64,000 bases of DNA, from NCBI GenBank assembly GCA_023055425.1, contig JALGPY010000010.1:47611863-47675862 (forward strand), written 5' to 3'. The position numbers were made by a program, and so were the translations under genes. This DNA is from Linanthus parryae (taxonomy: Eukaryota > Streptophyta > Magnoliopsida > Ericales > Polemoniaceae). The stretch's first letter is position 1, and each line of letters opens with the position of its first letter. Under the pieces are notes generated by a model that was not told where the DNA came from, did not search any database, and saw only the letters and a list, made by a program, of their open reading frames with translations. This document shows positions 46,205 to 56,500 of the stretch, in pieces.

Positions 46205-49200
46205 TTGGTGTTTGCAGATTATCACCAATGCAAGGAACAAAAGTGGTTTATGGACAGTGCTAGCTCAAGACACATGAGTGGAAAGAGATCTCTATCCTCA
46301 GAATTGAAAGAGCAATCAGAAAGTTCAATTACACTTCGTGACAAAGGAAAATTCAACATTCTTGGTATTTGTAAAGTTGGTGCAGATTCTGAAAATTCAA
46401 TTTCTGATGTATATCTAGTTGATGGCTTGAAATTTAACTTGCTTAGTGTATCTCAGCTTTGTGACAATGACAATAAGGTTATCGTTTATAAAGAGAAGTG
46501 TGTGGTGCAGAATGAGAAATCAGGCCATTATATTCTCACAACCTCTAGATCAAACAATGTTTATACTTTTCAGACTAACAAAGTTGCAGGTAAAAGCTTG
46601 AAGTGTCTCAAGGCCTTGAAAGAGGATTCAAATATTTGGCACAAAAATCTTGGTCACATTAGCTTGCATACCTTGAACAAGTTGATCTCCAAATATCTCG
46701 TAAGAGGATTACCATCTATCAAGTTCAAATATGATGAAGTATGCAAAGCCTGTGCTCAGGGAAAGCAGACCAGAAGCTCATTCAAGCCAAAGAAATTTGT
46801 AAGTACTACTAGACCTATTGAATTACTTCATATGGATCTCTGTGGTCCTATGAAGACTCCAACTTCAAAAGGTAAGAGGTATATGCTAGTTATTTTAGAT
46901 GACTATTCTAGATTTACTTGGGTTATGTTATTTAAAGAAAAATATGAAGCCCTCTCTGAATTTTCAAAGCTTTGCAGAGAACTTCAAACCTTGAAAAACC
47001 TAACTATTACTTCAATCAGAAGTGATCATGGTAGAGAGTTTGATAAATTAGAATTGGATTTTTTCTGTTTTAAGTATGGTACCTCTCACAATTTCTCTGC
47101 ACCTAGAACTCCTCAACAGAATGGAGTTGTTGAAAGAAAGAACATGACTCTTGAATATATGTCAAGAACAATGCTTTTAGAAAACAAGCTGCCAAAACAT
47201 TATTGGGCAGAAGCTGTGAATACAACAAATTACATTTTGAACAGATACTTGATCAGACCTATCTTGAAGAAGACCCCCTATGAACTTTTAAAAGGGAGAA
47301 AGCCAAACATTTCATACTTCAAACCCTTTGGTTGCACATGTTTTGTCCACAAAAATGGAAAGGACAACTTGGGTAAGTTTGATGCAAGAAGTGATGAAGG
47401 TATATTTCTTGGTTACTCTCTAACCAGTAAAGCATATAGATTTTATAATAAAAGAACCAAGCTGGTTGAAGAAAGTATTCATGTTATGTTTCATGAAAGC
47501 TATGATGGTTTTTTGAGTGAAAGTTTTGCAGACTTGAATCTGAACAAGCATGAATCAGAAGAAGAAGCTGAAAACTCACTTGGTTTCAAGAAAGGTTTAG
47601 AAGGAAACAAAATCCATTTTCAAGACCTTGAAAATAGGTCTCAAGGCCTTGAAAATAGAGATCAAAGCCTTGACAAGGATGATTAGAAAGACACGAGTGA
47701 TCAGGCTACTACTTCAAGACCAGAGAAGCAATATGGAGAACCTGAACCCTGGTCTCCAAGAAAGAGATTCAAATATCTTTCATCTCATCCAGCTAACAAC
47801 ATCATCTCTGATCCAACTACTGGTACAGAAACGAGATCACAGCTGAAGAATCTTTGTGCCTTTAGTGATTTTATTTCTCTTGTAGAACCTAAGACTGTGA
47901 AGGAAGCATTACAAGAAGCAAAATAGATTATAGCTATGCAAAGTGAACTCAATGATTTTGAAAGAAATAAGGTGTGGAACCTAGTTCCTCCACCAACAAA
48001 CCAGTCTGTCATTGGTACCGCATGGGTGTTCAGAAAAAAACTGGATAAAAATGGCAAAGTGATCAGAAACAAAGAAAAGTTAGTTGCTAAAGGTTACAAC
48101 CAAGAAGAAGGTATTGATTATGAGGAAACATTTGGTCCTGTTTCCAGGTTAGAAGCAATTAGAATTTTACTTGCTTTTTCATCTTACATGAACATGAAAC
48201 TATTTCAAATGGATGTGAAGTGTGCATTTTTGAATGGTTACTTACAAGAGAAAGTTTATGTGGCACAACCTCCTTGTTTTGAAAGTGATAAGTTTCCAGG
48301 TCATGTTTACAAACTTGACAAACCTCTTTATGGTTTGATACAAGCTCCAAGTGCTTGGTATGAAAGATTGTCAAAGTTTTTGCTTGAAAATGATTTCAAA
48401 AGAGGATTGGTAGACAAAGACTCATGAGAAAGATTTACTTGTGGTTCAGATTTATGTTGATGATATTTTATTTGGAGCTACTAATGATCTATTATGCAAA
48501 GAATTCTCAAGTCTTATGAGTAGGGAATTTGAAATGAGCATGAGAGTTGAACTTCTTCCTTGGACTTCAAATACATCAGTTGAAGAAGGTCATCTTTCTG
48601 CATCAAATCAAGTAAACTAGGGACTCGTTGAACAAGTACAATATGTCTCAATCCAAGAAATCAAGACCCCTATGATTTCTACACTGTCCTTAGATAAGGA
48701 TGAATCTGGTAAGAGTGTCAATGTGAAAGAGTATAGAGGTATGATTGGATCATTACTATACCTTAGTTCTAGTAGACAATATATCATGTTCAGTGTATGT
48801 ATGTGTGCAAGATTTCAGGCTGATCCAAAGGAATCACACTTGAGTGCTGTGAAGAGAATATTCGATATCTCAATGGTACCAAAGACTTAGGGCTTTGGTA
48901 TCCAAGACATTCTAATTTTTCTTTGCATGGATTTTCAGATGCTGACTTTGCAGGTTACAAAGTTGATAGGAAAAGCACTTCTGGAACTTGCCAATTCATT
49001 GATCCTCTTTGACAGTTGGCACTCCAAGAAACAAAACTCAGTTGCTTTATCAACAGCTGAAGCTGAATATATAGCTGCTGGAGCCTGTTGCTCACAAGTC
49101 TTATGGATTGCTCAGCAGTTGCGAGATCTGACTTCAGAATTATACCTATCAAATGTGACAACACTAGTTTATCAACTACAAAGAATCCAGTTCAGCATTC

Positions 49201-49477
49201 AAGAACCAAGCACATTGATGTTAGGCACCATTTCATCAAAGATCATGCTGAGGAAGGTGATATTGTTCTTGAATTTGTTTCTACTAACATGCAGATTGCA
49301 GATATCTTCACTAAACCATTGCCAGATGAAAGATTTTCAGCTCTAAGGCTGGAATTAGGCATGCCAAATAAAGATGCATTGGTTTTGGGGGAGCATCAGG
49401 TAAGGAAGATAAGTTATTATGTGTTTCAAAGGTTTGAACTGATTTTCAAAGCCTTGAAAATCTTTTCAAAGCTTTGA
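46205..49477 (+). pseudogene. Sirevirus-like pol: protease, integrase, reverse transcriptase, RNase H; broken
   Basis: One frame runs from 46205 to 48427 with stops only at 47684 and 47924. The protease shows WFMDSASSRHMSG near 46242, with Ala where the active-site Gly of D-S/T-G usually lies. The integrase has a zinc region (IWHKNLGHIS, CKACAQGK) and the DDE positions in LLHMDLCGPM, IRSDHGREF and NGVVERKN. Reverse transcriptase starts near 47990 (AWVFRKKLDKNGKV, FQMDVKCAFLNG). After 48427 the frame shifts; the YVDD box is at 48453-48464. RNase H fragments follow in several frames (MIGSLLYLSSSR; STAEAEYIAAGA near 49050), ending with IFTKPLPDERF near 49305. It is non-functional. Confidence 0.85.
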
Positions 49478-49674
49478 TTTTATTTGTTTAAGTATGGTAG
49501 CGTTTCAAGACCTTGAAATTATTTTCAAAGCCTTGAAAATAAGTCTGATAACTGATTAGTCAATAAATCTTGGATCATTCAGTATTGGGTGCTATCTTTG
49601 TTGATATTTGCTCAATATTGCCCCTAACTTTTTCAAAATCCTTTTTCAGCCAAATATAGTATTAAAATATTTAG
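49478..49674 (+). other. Copia 3' interior left of the inserted TIR element
   Basis: Non-coding, with further CAAGACCTTGA/CAAAGCCTTGA palindrome variants. It ends with the 9-bp target duplication AAATATTTA (49666-49674). Confidence 0.7.
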
Positions 49675-49759
49675 GGTATAAGACATTTTCCACCCTCCAT
49701 TTATGGAGAAAATACATTTTGCCCCCTGATTTATGGGGAAAATACTTTTTGCACCCTGT
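49675..49759 (+). repeat. Left terminal inverted repeat of the MULE
   Basis: Pairs with 51182-51267 in inverse orientation. It contains two similar roughly 31-bp units, each with ATTTATGG followed by GAAAATAC and TTTTG. Confidence 0.9.
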
Positions 49760-50916
49760 CAGAGTTAAAAACTAACAGATGAGTAATGGAGGGACGAAAA
49801 GACAATACTGCCCTCAAGATCAAAGAAATCAACACCTGTTAAATACCCATTCTCCCCCTCTTCACTCATTTCTAACCCTAATTGCTCAACCCCATTTATC
49901 TCTCTATCTCTCTTACACCTCTGTTGCCTCCTCTCTCCATCGCCGATCTGGTCGAAATCGGACGACATTGTAACAGAAGAGAAGAAGACGAGAAGAAGGT
50001 TTGCTGGACATTCGAATCAACCTTTTTCTCGTCTTCTTCGCTTCTGGGCTTCAAGCTTGATTCGGAGATTTTCAATCGGGAGCAGAGAGAGTGGGTTCTC
50101 AATCGAAGAGAAACCGACGAGAGAAGGGTATGGTGGTCGAAATCCATGGAGGGCTGGATTTTCTCATCGGATTGGAGGTGGAATGATGGTTCAATTGGGT
50201 TCGTGGGTCTGAATCGGAGGCGATGGTGGATAGCGGCGGTGGTTACCATCGGGGCTCAGGCTGTGATTTGGTCTAATTCAGATGGGGGAGGGACTAACTG
50301 GTGGTCGGAGATAAGAGAGTAGGCGGTGATGGTGGGTTGCTGCACAGGTGCGGTGGAGAGAAGACCGTCGCGTTGTCAGTTTCTTCTCCTCTCCCTCACG
50401 CATTGTCAGTTACTTCTCTGTTTTCAAGAGGAAAAAGTGAGAGCAGATGGTTTTGTTCTTCATCGCCAAAGATAAGGATCTCTTTTGAGATCCAGTTATT
50501 TGCAATTTCTTCTACCGTTGCACTTTTTTTTATGAATCCAGATTCTCTTGTTTGAGGCAGTTACCAAGGCATGGTTGGATCTGGGTTTCTAGCTTGGATT
50601 TAATTTTGTAGCTTCGATTCTCTTGTTTGAGGCAGTTACCAAGTCACAGATTCTTCTCTAATTCCTTAGTTCAAGTGTTTTTTGTTTTTTACATCTTCAC
50701 CAGTTAATTTCTGGATTGGTTTAGTTTTGTGGTAATGGGTATTGTTAGAGATTTGAAATTGGGGCTTGGTGATTTGAAAGGGCTGTGATGAATTCGAGTT
50801 TGATGAACTCCATCAAATGATGTTGGTATGGGATTTCTTTATTGAAGCTTGGGATGGAGGTTAATTTATTATGGGTTTTTTTGTAGGAAATTGATAGTGG
50901 TGCATTTTCTAGCACT

Positions 50917-51030
50917 TGTTGTTGTTGTTGTTGTTGGTGGTGTTGGTGTTGGTGTTGGTGATTCGGTGGTGGTGGTTGTTGTGGTGGTGGTGTGGTGGTA
51001 GAGTGGTGGTAGTGGTGGTGGTGCTCAAGA
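50917..51030. repeat. GTT/GGT trinucleotide-rich microsatellite
   Basis: Runs of GTTGTTGTT then GGTGTTGGTGTT then GGTGGTGGTT. Both strands stay open, giving His/Gln/Pro-rich or Val/Leu/Trp-rich frames of no meaning. Confidence 0.85.
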
Positions 51031-51181
51031 ACACCAAGAACATGATGAATGAATTCAACAATAAAAAAGGGTGCTATTCGCCACAATTTGTAAGGGTAAA
51101 ATGGTCGTAAAAAGTCAGTTTGCACCCCTCCACTAACGAATTGTAACAGAAGGGTGGTATCGGTCCAACCTCCATCCACTA

Positions 51182-51267
51182 ACAGGGTGCAAAAAGTATT
51201 TTCCCCATAAATCAGGGGGCAAAATGTATTTTCCCCATAAATGGAGGGTGGTTTTTGTCTTTTACCC
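51182..51267 (-). repeat. Right terminal inverted repeat of the MULE
   Basis: Inverse complement of the left end with few differences, followed by the 9-bp target duplication at 51268-51276. Confidence 0.9.
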
Positions 51268-51276
51268 AAATATTTA

Positions 51277-51921
51277 TTTCCAACGGCTTCAAAGATTTGA
51301 ATCTTCTCTGATCATTAAAAATATTTTGAGATCAGAAAGATATTGCAGTTTCCTTTTTAAAATCAAACTCTTTCAGTATTTATCTTCTTCTCTTCTCCTT
51401 CTCTCCGTATCAATCCTACCTCTCTCTATTCTTCTCCCAAACCCTAATGAGCACTAGAAGAGCCTCTGACAGAATCAAGATGGCCGGTGGTTTAAAGCCT
51501 AGTAAAGAGAAGAAAAGAAAGACTCATGTAGAAGAGATTCAATATATCAGTGAAGACTCAGAATCAAATGGCTCTATAGAGGAAGAATAGAGTCTTTACC
51601 TCCCACGAAGATGGTGAAGAAGGACCAGTTTCTTGTGACAGGCAAGAAGAAAAAGACCACAGAACCACAAAAGAGAAGCATAAGGGAATCCATTTTGGAA
51701 GCCCTATGAAGGACAAGAAAAGGCAGACACAGGGATCAAGGGAAATGGAAAAGAAATATTCATTCCAAACTCAGATTCAGATACTACTTTAGACTCTTAT
51801 GGGGTGTATTCTATATCCAAGAAGGAAAGACATGAGAAAGATCTTCCAGAAGCTGAGTCAATATAAAAAACTGGAAGGAAAGAATCAAAAAATTTCCTCT
51901 GCACAATAGAAGAAGGTGTAT
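51277..51921 (+). other. Copia 3' interior right of the MULE, with a short ORF
   Basis: The copia interior resumes after the MULE, supported by a CTTCAAAGATTTGAA palindrome near 51287. A CT-rich leader precedes an ATG at 51447. The frame gives 47 residues (MSTRRASDRIKMAGGLKPS, then an acidic tail) before a TAG at 51588-51590. Some Sireviruses carry an extra gene between pol and the right LTR, and this could be its broken start. No envelope-like domain is visible. Confidence 0.5.
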
Positions 51922-53380
51922 TGATAACTCCATATTTGGAGTTATATTCGTATATGTTTCCTTACCGTTTTGCGTGTAGTCCGATGCGTTTTGATGGATT
52001 TTGGACCATTTCTTGCTAAAATTGGAGCATGTTGAGTCTTTGAATGTTAATGATGAGTCCGGGCACTTTTTGCATTAATTTTGACTATATTTTATCACGT
52101 TTGATCTTCCGGTATGTTTCTCGTGTTGTGGTTTTCAGGAACCGGGAGCTCGGGACGTGGCATTGGAGCAAAAGTGAACTTCGGAAAAGTTGGAGGCTCA
52201 AAGGAATGCTCGGGAAGTGAAGACGACGGGAAAAAGAGCAAGAAGATGGAGTTTTGTTGGTGGCTGCCCAGAAGTAATCGTACGATTACATGGAGGTAAT
52301 CGTACGATTACCCCTCAGCCAAAATCTCATTCAGCAAGTAAACGCAGCAAGTAATCTTACGAAGTAAACGCAGAGGTAAACGCAGCATGTAATCGTACGA
52401 TTACCTCTGCTGCCAGGATCGGATTTTTGGGGCAATTTTGCTCTTTTGGCATAGTTTTGAGATGTTTGAGCCACGAAAGACTTAGGAAACATTGGGGAAC
52501 GTGTTTGGCATCAGAAAACACATTGGGAGACGTGCTTGGAGAGCTTGGAGCTAGGTTGGAGAGCTTGGATCATCCGTTTGGCTTCTAATCTTCGTTTCTT
52601 CTCCAGTTTTTGATATTGGATCATGAAACTTTGTATTTTGAACATGTTTATGCGTAGCTAAACGCTTATTTCGGGATATCTCGTAGGAAACTAGGGTTTG
52701 ATCACTACGTATTGTGATTTATGGATTTGCTTGCATGCTTTCTAGCTTAATTGATGAAGTTTTCTCTAGTTATGTGTATTTTACATCTTTCATCTATCTT
52801 TTCTATTAGTAGACGTATTAATAGGATTGTTTTAGGTTGTGAATGATAGAGGAATCTACATTCGTTGCCCGGAAACTTGAAATACACACTAGCCGTATCT
52901 AGGGTTGAGGAATCTTGCTAGTTAGCTAAGAACAAAGAGTAGAATTAATATCGTAATGCGTGTTTGAACTTGAGTAGGCTAGAGGAATCAGTTATGAGAG
53001 TTTAAGCATAGTTATTGGTTGAGACATCTTCAATATAAAATTGCTCGTTTAACTAGAACTAAAATTCATCGTGTTAGTAGAACATAAATCCAACGTAGTG
53101 TGAAATACCTAGTGATCCGTAGAGATATCCTGATTTTGACCCATTTTGAGAAACAACCAAATCAACTCGTGCTTATTAATCTTGAAATAATTCTTTGAAT
53201 TATTTGAGATAATTGTTATTTATAATTATTAGTAGAAATAGAACAAAACAACTGCGCTTTGCCCACACGAAGAACAAATTTAGTAGTTAATTTACACGAA
53301 GTCTCTTGGGTCCGACAACCCGGATTTTCGGAATTTTATCACTACACCGACAACTGTGCACTTGCAGTTGGAGCGTGTCA
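51922..53380 (+). repeat. 5' LTR of the Athila-type element
   Basis: 1459 bp from TGATAACTCC to GCGTGTCA, six bases before the primer site. The ends are roughly inverse (TGATAACTCC against TGACACGCTCC). It contains three exact copies of a 16-bp palindrome. The matching 3' LTR is not in view, so the left boundary rests on the TG start alone. Confidence 0.75.
52274..52404. repeat. Three copies of palindrome GTAATCGTACGATTAC in the Athila LTR
   Basis: Exact copies lie at 52274-52289, 52296-52311 and 52389-52404. A degenerate copy (GTAATCTTACG) and two GTAAACGCAG units lie between the second and third. Confidence 0.95.
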
Positions 53381-53386
53381 AGTTTT

Positions 53387-53404
53387 TGGCGCCGTTGCCG
53401 GGGA
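53387..53404 (+). other. Primer binding site (tRNA-Asp) of Athila-type element
   Basis: TGGCGCCGTTGCCGGGGA is complementary to the 3' end of plant tRNA-Asp, the usual primer for Athila and related gypsy elements. Confidence 0.88.
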
Positions 53405-53520
53405 CTTCAGATAAATTAGCTATTATTTTTCTCTTTAGGGATTTACTATTTCAGTTTATATCTGTTACTCACCTGTTTTGTGTGTGTGATTCGTGTTTTC
53501 AGGTCTGATTCACTTGGTGC

Positions 53521-56500
53521 ATGTCACGTTCTCGAAACGAGCCTTTGCATCAAACACTTGAAGACCCGGAATCCTTATTGCGAGCACAGAGTAGAGACAA
53601 GAGGAAAGCAAATTCAGTTCAGATGGACGAGCAAACTAGAGCTGAGTTTGAGAGGTTCCGCAAAGGCCTCGAAGATGCAGAAGCAGCTAGAGCTGCAGGT
53701 GTGGAAGATGCAGCGAATCGAGCAAGGGAGACTGAGCAGCTTAGGGCTCAAATGGCTGAGATGCAGGTAGTGATTGATCGCATGAACCCCCCAAATCCAC
53801 AACAACTCCCTGGTGCGGAAATAGTTGATAGAAATGATGGAGGAGTTAATGGTGGAAACAACGGAGGCAATGGAAACAACGGTGGCAATGGGAACAATGG
53901 GGGTAATAATCGGAACAATAACGGCCGGAATGTGGTGGAGCAAGTCAACAATGCTGAGGAGGATGAGCGTCCTTTGGTGGACTACTTCAGGACTACACCG
54001 GAGGGATATCAGCCTACCATTGTCAGGCCGCAGATTAATGCCGCGCATTTTGAGATTCGCCAACCGTTGATCAATATGGTTAGGGATGAATGCTTATTCA
54101 CTGGAGCCCCGAGTGATGATCCACATCAGCACTTGCTCAATTTCGAGCAGATTACTTCTACCATGTATGACCAGAGAGTTCCAATCGAGACGATAAAGCT
54201 CATGCTTTTCCCCTTCTCTTTATCGGGAAAGGCAAAGACATGGCTTATGGAACTTCCAGCAGGCAGCATAGTTACATGGGCAGATTGTAGCAGAGAGTTT
54301 CTCAGGAAGTATCTTCCACCATACAAGGTTGCTCAACGGATGGCTGACATAACTAAATTTACAGAGCAGGAAGATGATTCTCTGGGTGATACGTGGAGAA
54401 AGTTCAACCAGCTCCTTCGCAGATGCCCTACACACGGAGAGCCATGGTATAAACTTCTCCATTACTTTTATAATGCCTTGGACAGAGAGACTGCTGGTGA
54501 GCTAGACATGATGGCTCAAGGAAATTTTATGGGAATGGGACTACAGAGATGTCGTGATCTGCTAGATAATGTAGCAAAACGTGAATCCACGAGGTCTGAG
54601 ACTCGTAGAAACACGAAATCAGATGGGGCATTGGTTAGTCAGATTGAGTCCATGGTGGAGCAGAAATTTGAACATCAGATGGCAGTGATGACTTAGGATT
54701 TTAGTAATTTGAATCCATCGGCCCAAGTAAAGTCAGTGGGAGAGATGGTAGCAGATGCAAATCAGGGATATGGGGATGGCATTGAAGACGTGAATTACAT
54801 GGGTCAACAAAGACAGCAGCAATGGCCAAACACCTATCATCCTAACAATCGCAATCACCCCAACTTCAGCTATGCCAATCCGAATAGTGGATTATATGCG
54901 CCAGGTCATAGGCCAAATGTTCCTTACCAAGCTCAGAGACAGGTTCCACAACAACAGGCTCCACCTCCACTCTCAGAAGAACAGGATACAAACGCGATGT
55001 TGAGGAAATTGTTAGCTAGCAATGATAAGATTGAGAGCAAGATTGTCGCAATGGAAGCTTCTCTAAAGAGCCATGAAACACAAATTGGCCAAATAGCTAA
55101 TCAGAATCCTCGACTTCCACCAGGTATACTTCCGTCCAACACTATTACTCCAACTGAGCAATTGAAGGCTATTACTACTCGCAGTGGGACCACTACACAG
55201 GATCCCCCATATCCTACCCATGCGCGAGCTGAGGCGACTAAGGCCACTGAAAAAGCCTTGGATGAAGAGATTCCCGTGCCTACCGTGATTCCCCAATCAA
55301 AGAACACGGTGAGGAAGTCGGATGAGAAACAGAAGCCAAGGGAGGAATACAGTGTGCGAGTGCCATACCTGCAGAGATTGAAGAGTCAAGAGGATGCCAA
55401 GCATTTCAAGAAGTTTGTGGATATCTTCAAGAAACTGCACATTAATATACCTTTTGCGGAGGCCATTTCACAAATGCCTAAATATGCCAAATTTCTCAAG
55501 GACCTCCTTTCTAATAGGAGGCGCATGGATGACTTTGAAACCGTGACTCTGAATGAGGAGTGTAGCGCGGTTGTGCAAAAGGCGCTACCAAAGAAGATGA
55601 AAGATCCGGTCGGTTTCATCATTCCTGTTACATTGGGAGATGCGTTTCATGGGAGGGCATTATGTGATCTTGGTGCAAGTATTAATTTGATGCCCACATC
55701 GGTTTTTGAGCAACTTGGTGTGGGAGATCCTAAGCCTACCAGGATGTGCTTGCAGATGGCTGATCGCACTATAAAACGCCCCAGGGGTGTTTTAGAGGAT
55801 GTATTAGTGAGAGTTGAAGGACTCATCTTCCCAGCGGATTTTGTGATCTTAGACATGGAGGCTGACGATGACGTTCCTCTTATTTTGGGCCGCCCATTCC
55901 TAGCTACTGGGAGGACTATCATTGATGTGGCCAATGGAGAGCTGACTATGCAGATCAACGATGAGAAGGTGGCCTTCAATGTGTTTGAGGCTATGAAGTT
56001 TCCCGCATATGCGGTAAGTGAGCAGTGCTTCGGGGTGGAGGCATACACGCCGGACGAAGAGGATGATATTTTATTGGAGCAGCTATATGAGGAGCTTGTT
56101 CTACTTGATTCCAGCGAGAAAGAGCAAGCAATAGATGTTCATTGGCGTCAGCCCCTACCCCTCTTTAATGAGGGAAGCAGGAAGATTCTTACTCCTTCTC
56201 TTATTACTGCTTCTGTTTTAGAATTAATGCCTTTACCTATTCATTTGAAATATCTGTACTTGGGATCTAATGAGTCTTTACCTGTGATTGTGTCTGCATG
56301 TTTGGACATGGAACAGGAGGAGCAGCTTCTCAAGGTACTACAGGAGAGAAAGGAAGCTATGGGATGGACCATAGCAGATATCAAGGGGATCAGCCCCACA
56401 GTTTGCCAGCACAAGATTCGGCTCATGGAAGATAAGAAGCCGGTCGTTCAGTTTCAGCGCCGCCTCAATCCTCACATGCAGGAGGTGGTGAAGAAAGAGG

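Larger units (their letters stand above)
43119..47653. repeat. Dispersed palindromes around TCAAGGCCTTGA in the copia element
   Basis: The core TCAAGGCCTTGA, often extended to TTTCAAGGCCTTGAAA, occurs near 43119, 43177, 44166, 44232, 45738, 46608 and 47639. Variants with AAAGCCTTGA lie between and near 49440-49535. Copies fall in the LTR, the 3' remnant, and inside gag-pol coding sequence. Confidence 0.85.
49675..51267. mobile_element. Mutator-like (MULE) non-autonomous TIR element with 9-bp target duplication
   Basis: Terminal inverted repeats of about 85 bp (49675-49759 and 51182-51267) begin GGGTATAAGACATTTTCC and, inverted, GGGTAAAAGACAAAAACC. They continue near-identically through two internal roughly 31-bp subrepeats. 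AAATATTTA flanks both ends (49666-49674 and 51268-51276). Nine-base duplications are the mark of Mutator-like elements. No transposase is visible in the 1.4-kb interior. The interior contains a polypyrimidine leader-like stretch, an ORF at 49882-50322 without a recognisable domain, and a GTT/GGT microsatellite (50917-51030). It could be a captured-gene (Pack-MULE) carrier, which I cannot confirm. Confidence 0.88.
43242..51921 (+). mobile_element. Sirevirus-like Ty1/copia element, decayed, nested and cut by Athila
   Basis: LTR (43242-44366), primer site, gag, pol and a 3' interior follow in plus orientation. The 3' interior is split by a Mutator-like element at 49675-51267 and is ended by the Athila LTR at 51922, so the right LTR would lie beyond that insertion. 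Pol style, a gag with distinct coiled-coil and two zinc knuckles, the CCCCCCTTCTAGAGT LTR block and dispersed palindromes fit the Sirevirus group. Confidence 0.8.

Noticed and set aside
50745..51269. 174-residue ORF with poly-His and poly-Gln
   Set aside because: It spans the microsatellite and the right inverted repeat of the MULE, so it is not a gene.
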